Shown: in pieces, positions 1-12,800 of the stretch
Numbering within the stretch: position 1 is the first letter of the stretch
How the letters are laid out: each line of letters opens with the position of its first letter
Assembly: GCA_026874595.1 (NCBI GenBank)
Contig: CM049314.1
Coordinates: 23,699,729 to 23,763,728, forward strand
From: Sipunculus nudus
Taxonomy: Eukaryota > Annelida > Sipuncula > Golfingiida > Sipunculidae
Direction: 5' to 3'
Length of the DNA stretch: 64,000 nucleotides
Translations under genes and position numbers: made by a program
The notes under the pieces: generated by a model
Database searches by the model: none
Seen by the model: only the letters and a program-made list of their open reading frames with translations
Told to the model about the DNA's origin: nothing

Positions 1-148
1 CCTCCCAGCACACGGCAGAAGGGTATCCTTGGCACTGTCGCCTTGGTAATGTAGCACGCGGTGGTGGAGGCGGGCTACCATTGTAGCAATTACTTGCATG
101 TCCGTTCGGTGCGGTGCTGACTTTTAGAAATCGATTGGATAGGTCCAT
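1..148 (-). CDS. Partial first coding exon of an unidentified gene (runs off left edge)
   Basis: I do not recognise the protein. On the minus strand the frame is open from the window edge up to a TAA at 361-363, about 120 codons. The best start is the ATG at 148-146, preceded by GCCGCC and followed by G, which is an ideal Kozak context. In-frame ATGs at 211-209 and 295-293 are weaker alternatives. From 148 the frame gives 49 residues, beginning MDLSNRFLKV and including a proline/arginine-rich stretch (SPPPPRATLPRR, residues 25-36). That composition is typical of disordered N-termini of regulatory proteins, but no domain is visible. The base composition here is clearly less AT-rich than in the following kilobases, as expected for exon plus promoter. 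If the reading is right, the gene continues left of the window and DNA from about 300 rightwards is its upstream region. A chance open frame cannot be excluded. Confidence 0.42.
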   Translation of the reverse strand, partial: MDLSNRFLKVSTAPNGHASNCYNGSPPPPPRATLPRRQCQGYPSAVCWE

Positions 149-780
149 GGCGGCTGAGGCGGGTGTTGTAACGCAGTACTTGTCATAGTGGAGAAGACCG
201 GCTAGTGGCATGCGTCTACCACCATTGCCCTCGTGCTGTAGTGTACAATAGCACACCTTTCTGTCTCTGCCTGTCTTCACACAATGCAAGCACATATGAA
301 TACAAATCCTGCAGGAATTGCTCAGCACCGCCCTGCACCAATGCAGCCAAACTACTACGCCTTAAGCTTTATGCATACGACGGGGGGAATCCAGGCCGTG
401 TAAGCTTGCTGCAGCGGATTTTCCAAGGCTGTCAGTCTCTCTGTGACCTGCCGGGTGCTGTTTAGGCTGTTTCGTGGTATCCTGCAAGCAGGAAATGGAC
501 TAGTATTCCGAAGCACCAGTAGTGCCGCCGCTTACAAAACCAGAGAGCGGTTATTTCCATATACAAGTCCCCATAGGATTCCGTCGACCTGGTGCTTGCC
601 ACAGTAGGCGCGGGCTTCCTCGGGTAATTAAGTCTTATGCTGTTCCGTCCTTCCCCTGGTGACATTTTTGCATGTATCAGCAAATATGAGGCTAATGCAA
701 TTGTACAAGACCTGGCAGAACAGTGCCACAAAGAGGAGCGTACAGCAAACTCCATCTTTGCAATATGTACCGACTAAAAG
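149..780 (-). promoter_or_regulatory. Putative 5' UTR / promoter region of the left-edge gene
   Basis: This is a GC-balanced stretch directly upstream of the Kozak ATG at 148 on the minus strand, ending where the sequence becomes strongly AT-rich at about 780. The short plus-strand ORF at 205-465 and minus-strand ORF at 462-755 have no recognisable content. No TATA box or other core element could be assigned. The call rests only on position and composition. Confidence 0.25.
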
Positions 781-1365
781 TGGTGCGGTCGTATAACAAA
801 TCAGGTATTGGTTAAGCCAAAGTATCCGATTCCATCCAATATGAGGTTTGTGTCTTTTTAGGTTATCTGCATTAAAACCTCCAAACCATCTACACTGATA
901 TTTGGAAATTCAATAAGAACGAATTTTAAGTAGACCGATAGTTCACCAAACTTTAATCAAAATGTTTAGTAAGGAATCAAAAACAAACAAAAAAATCGTT
1001 TTATGGTTCGGTGGAAAACGAACTTCCACTCCACATCCAGCTATGGTATTTGAGTGTGTATTTTGGAAACTGGTGGGGCGTCATCTGTTGAAAATAAGGT
1101 GTATCAATCGGGCAATTACTCGGTGAATTGGTGGAGGGTATATGGAGATAAATATGAAATAAACAATTCTGATAGTTTAACCCGTTTTCTAATTATTTTG
1201 TGCTTTAGAACAAATAAGTAAAAGGAAAATCAGCTTGGACATCGATGAGAAAAATGTAATTCCTTATCACTTCAATTTCGTATATTAATAATAAGGCTGA
1301 ATTATTTATGATAAACATTTCACCAAATTGATCCAGTTGTCATTTATTCAGACTGCAATGATTCT

Positions 1366-1403
<38 letters not shown>

Positions 1404-4400
1404 GTATTTGTCAAATGATCGAGATCGCATTCAACAGTCGAATAAACAAATGCATGTATATGACAAGAAAAAAGAAGAGAAACAAACATCATGGAAGGAT
1501 AACATCAGAGAAAAATAAAGTAAAATAAAATGTAAACATGTTTCTGCTGGTGACGAAATGCCCGGGGTTTCATTATAAAGAAACCATGCACGTTCACACC
1601 CTGGGAAGGCGTAATTGTCCGTAAAACAGGAGCGCTCGATAATACAGATACTAGTTCAGTGTGATAAATCAGCTCCCCCAATCAGTCTGTGGGCTCGCGG
1701 CCTCTTATCACATTCAGGCTGTCCCAGAAGAAATACACAGGTTTAATGCTCCTCAGCCTCGTTTTGGTATAGATCCAGGGGCGTCAGTACTGGAGGCAAT
1801 TCAATCCTGGACAAATTCTAAATTTTCCTAATTTATTACTTCGGTTGCGCAAGCTCAGGATTGAGCAATGTATGTTGTTTTGTGTAGTCCATTATTATGT
1901 TTCTGATTCCATGGCTAAGATACCACTTAGGCTTGAATAATTATATGAGATAAACTAAAAACCTCAGATAATAAATTATATCATTTAAATTATTATATTA
2001 AATTAAATTATATAACAGAGTCCATTACATGATAGAATAAACTTACATAACAATAATAGAATTGTTGTATGGGATCTACGTTATGTTTCACATTTAATTT
2101 AACTCCAATCTAGCTTTGCTAAAGCCTGGGGTAACACAAAGGTAGGTTGCCCAGGAGCACAATTGTGTCCTACCAAACGTTTCAATAATGATGAATATTG
2201 TAATATGTTAAAACATAGCATCAAAAATCTGATGCGTTGGACGTTCCTTAAATGAAAATCGGGTTCCCTTTTGCATATACACTTTTGTAACTATTATACA
2301 TAGCTGAACTTCATGGTGTTTTCATAAAACATTTATTTTATTTATTCTTTTTTTGGCATTCGGCGGTGAACAAACCAAACACAACAACTTCCATTATCTT
2401 TTGTGCCTTGGCAATTTATTATCATGCCAAAGCTTTGGTCATCATAATAGACGACATAAGCTCCTTCATGGCAATTTTGCTGTCAATATCTAACCATGTG
2501 AAAGCAACAGTTTATATCCCATACGGTCGGAATACGAGAAGACGTAATCCCACAGGATTTTGCTGAGTTTTGAGATATATTTCATGACGGATCAACGGAT
2601 TTGTTTTCAAAGTAAATGTTTAGAAAGTATCAATTACCAAAAGATACGTTATCTTTTTATCATAACTTTATATTATGCATTCGTGCAGTCGGATTACCAG
2701 AAAACTGAAGATATGATCAACGACTGGGTATTATGTTTAATGTTTAATCAGTATTTATAACTGATCAGTATTTAATTTTATGTAATTATTATTATTAACG
2801 ATACATAATATTAACCAATCAGTTTATTTATTAAAAGTTCCGTAATATATTATAATTATCATGATTATCATAAAATATACATGATTCCTATTTGCAATAT
2901 ATTACATCTACTGGTATTTCTTATTTCTTCTACTTACATAGAATATTTCTCTACTCACATGCTGTACCGTGTATGTTTTCTACATGCTTACTGTCTATTA
3001 CATGTTGTGACGGCAGTTTTATTTCATCCTACTAAACGTTATTTTACCTACCGCCGCACAGTTCTTCCAGCAATCATTTATGTGTAGGAACAGTAAATAA
3101 TTCCTTATTAGGTTGGACTTTTATGCCATCGAAGTATAAAGCGCATAAAATGCTTAATTTCCTCTAAAACATTGTTATGCACCAAGCGCTTGCTCAACCA
3201 GTTGTTATTTTTCACGCTAAAATGAAACAAATGATATGTACCATACTGCTTGAAGAGATCTGAAACAAATAGGATCCGATTTTCAAATGTGTATACGAAC
3301 TGGGAAAATAAACTGTGGGGTTAACTAGCGGGAGTCCCTGGAGACTTAATGAACCTCACAGATAACGGATATCTGTACCAGAACAGACAACCGGAAGTAC
3401 AAGTGGTATCCAGGCAACGCCCCCGTGCCACCATGGTTTCTTTGCCTGCTCACACACCGTGTTTGATAACACAGTTAAGAGAAACATACCAACCGTAGGT
3501 AATATTTGTGGTAACCCTTCATTGTCTGCATGCTTAGTGATATCTCTTTTTTTGTCCATACCCTGTTCAACATAGATTTTGTTTAATTTTTATAGAAAAA
3601 ATGAACATTTACTCCCAAGATTTAACTACAAAGCAGTCATATTTGAAAAATGAAATATGTTCTCTTGCTTGTGACACTGTACATACAGAAGAAAGCAACA
3701 TTGTGATGTACTTGCCTTTTTTATCAGAAGCTCTCTAGATATTGGTTTTTCAATTATACTAGATGCATTGTGAAGGCTTCACCTGTCCTATACCTATCCG
3801 ATGATTCAAATAACTACTCTAAGCTATAAGGTTACCGTGGTATAAATGTTGTCTTTTGCTACTGGGTGAAACTATTGTCCATCCTCGTTATATTTTCCAT
3901 ACTAAAATATATTATTTTCTTTAACTATAATGTTTTAACTTACAAAAATATGTTAATAATTCAAAGATAATAGGTTATGGTATTATCGTACCGTTGTATA
4001 TATTTAATATAACGAAACCGCTTAAGGTTCAGGGAACCTTTTTCATTATGTTCCAATATTACATTTTTCTTTTATTAAATTTCTATATATTTAAATACAC
4101 AACTGTATAAATGGAATGCCTCAATAAATTACTGCGTAGGGATGTAGAGATAGCAGAATATATTTTAAATGTATAACACCATTGTTATCACGTTTACGAA
4201 AATACGGCCCGGCTTACGCCAAGTCAATAAATACCTTCACTTATTGGAGGAAGTTAAATAATAAAAAAATGATACACAAAAAATGTTGATCTATTGATTC
4301 ACCTCGTCCATTATTCGTGGATATTTATTTTTGTTGCAATAAGGACCAGGTCCTTGTTTACTAGTTTGTACTCTTTTCTCGATGTCTTTAAATAATTCTA

Positions 4401-6900
4401 AATAGTTCGGAAAACGGACAAAAATGTTGGTTATATTCACTTTTTAAATAATCAAAGCGAAGTTTTGTCTTTTTGCGAGGCTACTAAATTCTTTTATCGT
4501 CTAGACCGATAAATTAAAAAATAAATAAATAAATTCGCTCTCTCGAACTATGGTCTTATTCTCCGATTCCATAAAACAATTTATTTTTTGGGTATGGCCT
4601 AAATGTTATCAGACTGTGTAAATCCATAGTGAGTCAGAACACAATAATTGCTAGTAACCCTCGTACGTTAATAAATGTGGTCCTTTACTTAATGATCTCA
4701 GAAGAAACGTTGGATCGTTTCTTTATGTGCTGAAATCGTATATAGAGAGTACGGCTCAGTAATATATCTAATTGGTCAAAACAAGTTTACATTTTCTTAG
4801 ATTTAGTCACGTATCAATAAACACCGCTGGTTTGCAGCGCGAGTTTGATCCGTAACATGAATGGATAGCGCAATGGTCCGTTGACGCCACTATCAGACAT
4901 TCATCACAAAGGCTACTGTGCAGACTTAATCCTTCTTCTTTGAAGTTTCTGAGAATCGATGGCGGTGTTTAGAAGGAGAAGCTCGGCGGAAATAGCTATT
5001 TACATAAGGTTTTGTTGATCGAATCGCCTATAAACGGAAAACTGTCTCAAGGATTGCCACCGCTCCTCTCCGGCCGGGGTTCATTTTCTTCGCCTCGTCT
5101 TCCCAGGTCACGTGTCACGCATTTTTGTGACGTATGCGGATATTAGGAGAAAAGATAAGGTAGATCTATCAGGCTCTTGTCTGAGAAAAAAGAAGAATGA
5201 TTTACTGGCCTGTCTGTGTGAAGAGCAGCCCTTGATCAAGCCGTCATTTACTGCTAGTGAAGTCGGAATCCTCAAACTAGTATCTTTGTTGATATGACCT
5301 TCTGTGGACTATATTTTTTACTGTTTGTTTTTCTTTGCTGTGTACATTACAAATATGCCGAGGTTAAAAACATATATAGTGATATAGATATAAGACTTGA
5401 ATTATGTTTCATCAAGTCCCGCTTTATAAATTCATTTAATTAAAAAAGTAAATATATGTTATAAATAACTTTCAATTGTTTTACATATATTTCTTTAATC
5501 AATCGTTAAATTTATGAATATATTAGGGTTTTCTTTAATTTTTCTATTTATCAGCTTTGCATATTATGAGTCAGAATAAGGACAATTAATGAGTAAGGTG
5601 CGGTTTATTCTAAAATTTTCCTTGTATATATTTGTTCACACATACTTTTTAGCTCAAATTAAAATCAGTTTCCCATTTCTTAATTTCTTAAAACTTCATT
5701 TAATTGCTTATCATAATCAGTCGTCATTATACCCTCACCATTAGGTATAATGTTTTTATCGCCGTTGGTTGGTGTGTTTTTAAGCAATTGTATGTCATTC
5801 ACTATTAGTGTTGGAAACAATTGTAGAATTCCGAAAGCCTTGAACGTTGCACGGCTGGCATACACAGATGTGACTTTACTGTATCCGCCTTGGCTCTGGA
5901 GGGCCAATCACACCTGGGATGCAACCATCGAGTCGGTGAACCGTGACATACATTTCCCTCGGATTGGTATATTTCCTGCAGTGACATAACCAAACGTACT
6001 TTTATCTTCTTTTCTTTATTCATATAAAATGCCAGATGCACCACAAAGTCAAATAGATGAATTTAAGAATCCATTGCAATTAATTTCTCATCATACAAAC
6101 GGTAACACGAGATAAATTTAAGGAATTCATTCCACTGCCGCCCATAGAAATACTTAAGCAGGTTGTAATATAAAATGCCCACTATCCCACTTTGTGTACA
6201 GTACGCAGATGTTTCCTAACGAGTATCTGGTCGTCCTCCGCTCGGGACAGAGTCAGTTTAAACTGGTTTTATTTCTCTTGATAGAATGGACAGCAGGTGC
6301 TTCAGAAATTAGATCTGATGACGCACAAATGGAACATCGTCCCGGCGTCTTCTGGTCCACTGGGTTAAAGGTGAAGGCCGTTTGTCTTATGAATGAACCG
6401 TTTTTCACCAGTATTGCTGCACCCCAACCGTCATTCTGTTACGATCGGGCTCAACAGTCATGCTGATAGCTAAAAAATGTTTGACATTTGACTTATTATA
6501 TTACTGATATATTCAATGGTCTGCTTTTCCAACCGTTTATTCACATTATCAAGGCAGGAAAATTGATAAATAGTTAATACTTCTACGTAAATCAATATTC
6601 AAGGCAATTTATAAATATGATGATATTTAACGTTTACAGCAAGATGTTTTCCCGTGTCAGCAACCCCCCCCCCCCCCAACCCAACAAAATACTTCGAATA
6701 ATCAGTCCTCCTTTTTCCTACGTTGCCTGACAGATGCTGTACTTATACAATAATTCATCATGCATCAACTGTGGCCACTTAAGTGTGCAAAATCGATAAT
6801 ATCCAACTTAGCAGCGGTGGCTTAAACAGGCTATGACGATTTATGTTTGGTTTTAATTCCACAATTTTTTCTAAACATACAATTTTATCTTAAGTAGAAT
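781..6900. other. AT-rich intergenic DNA, no gene supported
   Basis: I see only short ORFs without recognisable domains (for example near 2.4-2.8 kb and 5.7-6.5 kb), one (GA)n microsatellite and a poly-C run at about 6664-6677. Overlapping ORFs on both strands at 5680-6044 and one at 6194-6466 lie in less AT-rich patches. No splice structure or family motif supports them. Confidence 0.5.
1368..1400. repeat. (GA)n microsatellite
   Basis: About 16 uninterrupted GA units. Confidence 0.95.
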
Positions 6901-7139
6901 AAGTAACCAGGAGACTTGGGTCTCTAATGTTGTGGGTCTCTCTCTGAGAGGGTCTTCTCTGAGAAGAACCTGAGGTCCCGTCTTTTTCTTTGTTTTCTTG
7001 CCCGTCTATCCTTCTATTTTAATTTTTCTAGGACTTTCTCCGTCTTCTTTTCAGTCTTTCCGTCTGTTTGCTTTACTGTCTCACTTTGTCGATCAGTCTT
7101 TCATCTACTTCTCTCTTTGTTTGCTTTCTCTCTTTTTCT

Positions 7140-7144
<5 letters not shown>

Positions 7145-7208
<64 letters not shown>
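7145..7208. repeat. (CT)n microsatellite
   Basis: About 32 CT units in a pyrimidine-rich tract (6980-7280). The tract creates spurious Ser/Leu-rich open frames in all three plus frames. Confidence 0.95.
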
Positions 7209-7210
<2 letters not shown>

Positions 7211-7513
7211 GCCTTTGTCTCTGTCTATCACTTTGTGTCTCTGTTTCTCTCCCTCTGTCTGTCCGAGCCTCTCTCTTTTATAAAAATTTAGGCCGTAATC
7301 TTGTTGGTTTAAACGCATGATGATGCTAAGCGCTCATTTTTCTAGTTTGTGCCCGCCCCCCCCCCCCCCGTCCCTGATATCCCAATAAGACGTGCTGCGA
7401 TATACTATAATGCATATTTTTTATGCCCCCGCCACAAAGTGGCCGGGGCATATAGTTTTACCCATGTCCGTCATTCCGTCCTTCCGTCCTTCCGTCATTC
7501 CGAAATCAAACAG

Positions 7514-8600
7514 TTGTACGGACTTTTTTTCGCAACGCCTGCAGATATTGGCCTGATTTTTGGTGTGTGGGCAGATATAGACCAGTTACAGATCGAGTTC
7601 GCGTTTCGTCCCGGTTGACCTACTTTTGACCGTTTTACGGCTCCTAAACTTAGAAAATTTCATGAAAAATAGAAATATTCATGACAGATACACATGTACG
7701 GACTTTTTTTCGCAATGCCTGCAGATATTGGCTTGATTTTTGGTGTGTGAGCAGATATAGACCAGTTACAGTTAGAGTTCGCGTTTCGTCCCGGTTGACC
7801 TACTTTTGACCGTTTTACGGCTCCTAAACTTAGAAAATTTCATTAAAAATAGAAATGTTCATGACAAATACACATGTACGGACTTTTTTTCGCAATGCCT
7901 GCAGATATTGGCCTAATTTTTGGTGTGTGGGCAGATAATGACGAGTTACAGATCGAGTTTGCGTTTCGTCCCGGTTGACCTACTTTTGACCGTTTTACGG
8001 CTCCTAAACTTAGAAAATTTCATGAAATATAGAATTTTCATGACAAATACACATGTACGGACTTTTTTTCGCAATGCCTGCAGATATTGGCCTAATTTTT
8101 GGTGTGTGGGCAGATAATGACGAGTTACAGATCGAATTTGCGTTTCGTCCCGGTTGACCTACTTTTGACCGTTTTACGGCTCCTAAACTTAGAAAATTTC
8201 ATGAAAAATAGAAATTTTCATGACAAATACACATGTACGGTTTTTTTTTCGCAATGCCTGCAGATATTGGCCTAATTTTTGGTGTGTGGGCAGATAATGA
8301 CGAGTTACAGATCGAGTTTGCGTTTCGTCCCGGTTGACCTACTTTTGACCGTTTTACGGCTCCTAAACTTAGAAAATTTCATTAAAAATAGAAATGTTCA
8401 TGACAAATACACATGTACGGACATTTTTTAGCAATGCCTGCAGATATTGGCCTGATTTTTGGTGTGTGGGCAGATAATGACGAGTTACAGATCGAGTTCA
8501 TGTTTCGTCCCGGTTGACCTAATGTTGACCGTTTTACGGCTCCGAAACTTAGAAAAATTCATGAAAAATAGAAATTTTCATGACAAATACACATGTACAG
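7514..8600 (+). repeat. 180-bp tandem satellite core of the family B element
   Basis: Six monomers begin near 7521, 7701, 7881, 8060, 8240 and 8420 (spacing 179-180 bp). Each begins with a run like GGACTTTTTTTCGCAATGCC and contains CGTTTCGTCCCGGTTGACC and GACCGTTTTACGGCTCC. The first four or five are nearly identical, while the last is more diverged. The monomers lack conserved open frames. Confidence 0.95.
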
Positions 8601-9282
8601 CCGTTTTTAGCCCTCAGCTCATAGGCTGATTGGCTATTGTCGTCACCCAAGCTGTCCATCTGTCCATCTGTCTGTCCGGTGTCTGTCCGTCCGTCCGTCC
8701 GTTCCGCGTCTGTTAACTTTTACCTTGTGAGCGGGATATCTCTAAAAGGATTCACCGTTGGAATTTTATTTCAGCAGTGAAGATGTATATCGATAAAATC
8801 TCGGTCAAGTTCGAAGATGGGTGACCTTGACCCATTTTTCTACATTTTAGAGCTGATTATAGAAAAACACTCAGAAGTTTATATCTCAGGAACAATTGTG
8901 TGGATTTTCACAAAACTTACTATGATCATTGGGACTGATGGTCTGTATGTGCTGCACAATTTTGGTGGCCCCACCTGCAATTTCTGATTTTTTAATGAAA
9001 TTTTATCGGATTTTTTTCAATTTTGGCCTTTTGTGCAGGATATCTCCAAAGGTATTCAACACAGGAACTTCATTTCTTCAGTCCTATTGCATTATATTTA
9101 CAAAATCTTGGTCAAGTTCAAAGATGGGTGATCTTGACCTACTTTTCAAGGTCACAGAGCTTTTTTATAGAAAAAAAAACTTAGGAGCTTATTTCTCAGG
9201 AAGCATTTGGTGGATTGTTATGAAACATGGTATATACCTCTCCAATTTAAATTTATAAATGATTATCAAATTTTGCTAATAT
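8601..9282 (+). repeat. Diverged repeat of about 307 bp inside the family B element
   Basis: Two related halves are marked by GCGGGATATCTCTAAAAGG near 8731 and a similar block near 9037, and by TCAAGTTCGAAGATGGGTGA at about 8805 and its counterpart at about 9112. The block starts with a run of GTCCGTCC and splits homogeneous 180-bp monomers on the left from two old monomers on the right. It may be the remnant of a different element nested in the array. Confidence 0.6.
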
Positions 9283-9620
9283 TCTAGTTTCGCAATGCAA
9301 TGCTTACAGATACTGGCCTAATGTTTGGTCTGTGGGGGCATAATGACCACTTACAGATCGAGTTCGCATTTCGTCCCAGTTAACCTATTTTTCACCATAT
9401 GACAGATCCTGAACATAGAAAATTTCATGAAAGACAGAAATTTTCATGAAAAATGCACATACATGGACTTTTTTTCACAATGCTTGCAGATACTGGCCTG
9501 ATTTTTGGTGTGTTGCTTGATAATGACCCTTTACAGATCGAGTTTGCATTTTGCCCTTGTTGACCTACTTTTGACCATACAACACTTCCTGAACTTAAAA
9601 AAAATTACAAAATTTAACAA
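9283..9620 (+). repeat. Two degenerate 180-bp monomers at the 3' end of the family B element
   Basis: Blocks starting near 9290 and 9467 align with the 180-bp satellite (TACTGGCCT, TTACAGATCGAG, GACCTACTTTTGACC) but carry many substitutions. They are clearly older than the monomers at 7514-8400. Confidence 0.85.
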
Positions 9621-9766
9621 ATGTTTCTAATTTGCCCCAGGCGGGGGCATTCGTGTCGTTCCGACACATCTAGTTTATTGCAGTGAAATGTCTGAGGGTA
9701 AACGTAGAGTTATTTGTATAATTTTCTATCACAGGCCGGCCCTGTGCTCTGCTGTCTCACTACCCA

Positions 9767-9772
9767 TCTCTC

Positions 9773-9820
<48 letters not shown>
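9767..9820. repeat. (CT)n microsatellite, interrupted
   Basis: CT dinucleotides with two TTTC interruptions, 95 bp after the end of the family B element. Confidence 0.9.
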
Positions 9821-9829
9821 AGCCGTTAT

Positions 9830-12800
9830 CTTTCTACAAATGGATTCTGAACACGTAGATCTGATCAAGACGGATCTCCGCATCTTTGTATGCACCACGT
9901 ATAGGCGTTGTCTGTTCACTCCCTAGAGGACAGATACTTAATTTCCCAAATCCCAAATCAGATCAAAGTCTACATCCTCTTGTCTGAAACCACCTGCATC
10001 ATCAAAAAACCCAAGAGAAATACCATAGACTGAACGCCAGGTGATTCAAGCTAATTTACAAACCACAAAGGAAATATTAAATGTACGCTCTGAATGGGCT
10101 TATTGGTGAAAACCAATTTGAGATCTGTAAAATCTAACATTATTCGGTGTTATTAAGAAGTATACTCTTCCTTTTACCTTCTATGATCAGCCTGGTCGAC
10201 CTTGTATTAAGTTAAGTTCCTCAGTTCAATGCTCACATTTATATCTGTACGTACGTGGGTATATATTAAGGGAGAATTGTCAGGCGGGCCGCTGTCCATT
10301 GGCAATATTAAGGGAGGGCTGTGTTGACCGCAGCCAGGGACCCTTGATATTTAGGGAGCCCCGAGATTAAGTTAACATAAACGTGTAATCGGTTTGATAA
10401 GGAACGAAGATGCCAAATTTCAGCAATGCGATGTATATCGGATAACTATAAATTTTGTATCGAAATCCTTTTGATCTTATGGTGTGCAAAATACTAATTC
10501 TTTCTTCTAAGGTTGATTGAGGATAATAATAATCATTCGCGAAAACGTTAGAACATTGCTCACTCCTTTTACATTTCCTCGTTATATACAAAGATGCATG
10601 GTTTTAGTTCTCCTGACAGACCATGTAGCCTATACAATACCCTTGCTGTAACCCTGATGTTACCTGATTAACCATGTAAATCAAGATGTGGTTACATTTC
10701 AGATATGCAGTGAGCGGTTGAACAAAGCGGGTGTTTTTGCTCCATGCTCACTGTAACTTAGATATTGACAAAAAGTGAAAAATATAGCGTTCACACTGAA
10801 CTAAGGTGTGCATCTTTTGTTAGAAAGCGCCTCACGTGTTAAATAGGGGCGTTTGCCAAGGAGACCAACAGGGGCGTGCCCTATATAATTTGTTCAATTA
10901 ATTTTTAGGGACTCCTATTCCGTGAATTGTCCCATCGGACATAAAACTCTTATAAAATAACATACAAAGGATATTATTTGAAAATTATTATTTCTGATGT
11001 TGATCCAGTATAGCTAAAGAGGGTCTCAAATTACCTCGAGGTCGACCTTTTTACCCGATCAGTGTTGCGCTATATACCCAGTACACGTTAAAACCTCAGG
11101 TTTAGTCAGCATATCAATGTGATTTACTTTATCAACGTATTTCATTTTTATGTCTGTCTTTATATGTTATATTTATAAAGTAAACCATCGCCAAACGACC
11201 CCGTCAGTTTAGCGACAACCTCATAATAACGACCATTTTCAAGGTCCAAATTTTTTTTTTTTTTCTGCTCTTTATATCAGTTCCGGCTTAGACTCCCACC
11301 TAGGAAATGTGCCCACCTAGAAACTGCGACCTCATTGTTTGTCAACATCAGTATCCACAAACTTTGTATTACATAATGTTGACAAAATTCCATATAATTT
11401 TAATTCGGTTTTAATTTCTCATTAGTTTGAACATACGTTATTAATTTGATGAAAGGGCTCTGCTTTAAGTGCAGCCAGGGGCTCCATGCAATCTTTTTCC
11501 GCCCCCTTCCGCTGTCGTAAATGACGTTTTCTCATACTCATATTCTTTGGTGATATTGATATAAGACACTCTTTTATTACAATTATTTAATAATTATACC
11601 TAATATTGTTATTATTTATAAGTCATATTCAGGCCACCATACACAATAAACTAAGATAGGATTGAATATGGACCCCATTGTGTATATGGATGGATATACA
11701 AGTGAAATTTACGTATAGTGAAACAGAGAATATCAATGCCATAAATAGGAGCTGAGTGACATACAAATAACACCCATACTGCAGGGGCCATGTGACCACT
11801 TTATCACTCCATCCCGCCGCCTATGAAGATAATAAAGTGCCATGGACCTCTTTTAAAACAGCCAGTGTTGAAAAACATATCATGGACGAAAGGTGATGAT
11901 GGCATCTGAGCTACGCCATCACCTCAGATGAGCAATTTGCAGCAGCCGGAACTCAATTACAGACGTAAAAAAAAAAAACAGAAATAGATTGCCCGGGGAA
12001 CCTTTTGTTTTTATTCGTGCGAGTCATGAAAAGTGGGTCACGGGGCCAGAGGGGTTGTCTTGAGTTGTCGTCTGCTGCAAAGGGCGGTACTATTTATTTT
12101 CAGCCTCGATCTGAGCCTGGGCCTGGTTAGTTTCCTATCACTCCGCCGTATCTCACCCTTACCTGACAGCAGACGGCTGCTGGCTCAATATGGACAATAA
12201 ATATCACTCCGCGCCTTGAAAGCTTGAGTGCGGCCGGATATCCGGTCAGACGGTGCTAAAGTCTTCACGTGATTGCATTTCTAGAGTGTTATTACGTTTC
12301 CACAGGTGCTGAAGACAAAACTATCCATGTTCAATGCATATTTATTGATATGGAACAATAAAACACTTGAAACATAATTTGCTATTTGAAAAGGAGAAGA
12401 TACACGCTTATTTATGATTGCGTAAATTTAAAATTGCAATAAAATTTTCACCTTCAGGGAGACACACATGATATAATATGACTGTGTAGATTATAAATTT
12501 ATCTATATATTACATATTCGTTATGAAGAATATTGTTAGAATAAGGGTTCTAAAATTTTAACCTATACGGTTTAATTAAATACATTTATACCATTTTGGT
12601 CCACGCAATAGTTTAGCAGTCGAGGGATTGTTTATAGGTATATATTGGTATACAACATAGAACGCCTATCTTTCCATGGTTATATTGTTATTTTCAGCAA
12701 TTTAGTTAAAAGCATTTTTTTATAATTCTAAAAGAAAGTTTTCATGTCAGACTGTTAGTTTTTGTTTCCTGTTTTTGTCTATTATATGGAATTTTTAACT

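Larger units (their letters stand above)
7401..9673 (+). mobile_element. Helentron-like non-autonomous element (HINE/'pearl' type), family B
   Basis: The 5' end carries TGCCCCCGCC (7424-7433), the start of an imperfect palindrome with a short loop (7424-7450). The exact reverse complement, GGCGGGGGCA, lies at 9640-9649 just before the 3' end, so the pair are subterminal inverted repeats. After it come a 6-bp hairpin (GTGTCG 9653-9658, CGACAC 9662-9667, loop TTC) and a terminal CTAG (9670-9673) followed by TT. This layout is that of Helentron-associated elements, including bivalve 'pearl' elements. Inside are a 180-bp tandem array, a different repeat of about 307 bp, and two diverged 180-bp monomers. 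No transposition protein is encoded. The exact 5' base is uncertain; the range starts at the shared-looking TATACTATAA. Confidence 0.8.

Noticed and set aside
205-465. 86-codon plus-strand ORF near the left edge
   Set aside because: It overlaps the better-supported minus-strand frame, has no recognisable motif and no strong start context.
6998-7320. Three overlapping Ser/Leu-rich plus-strand ORFs
   Set aside because: They are translations of the (CT)n microsatellite and its pyrimidine-rich flanks.
9710-9926. ORFs on both strands with Arg/Glu or Ser/Leu repeats
   Set aside because: They come from the interrupted (CT)n tract.
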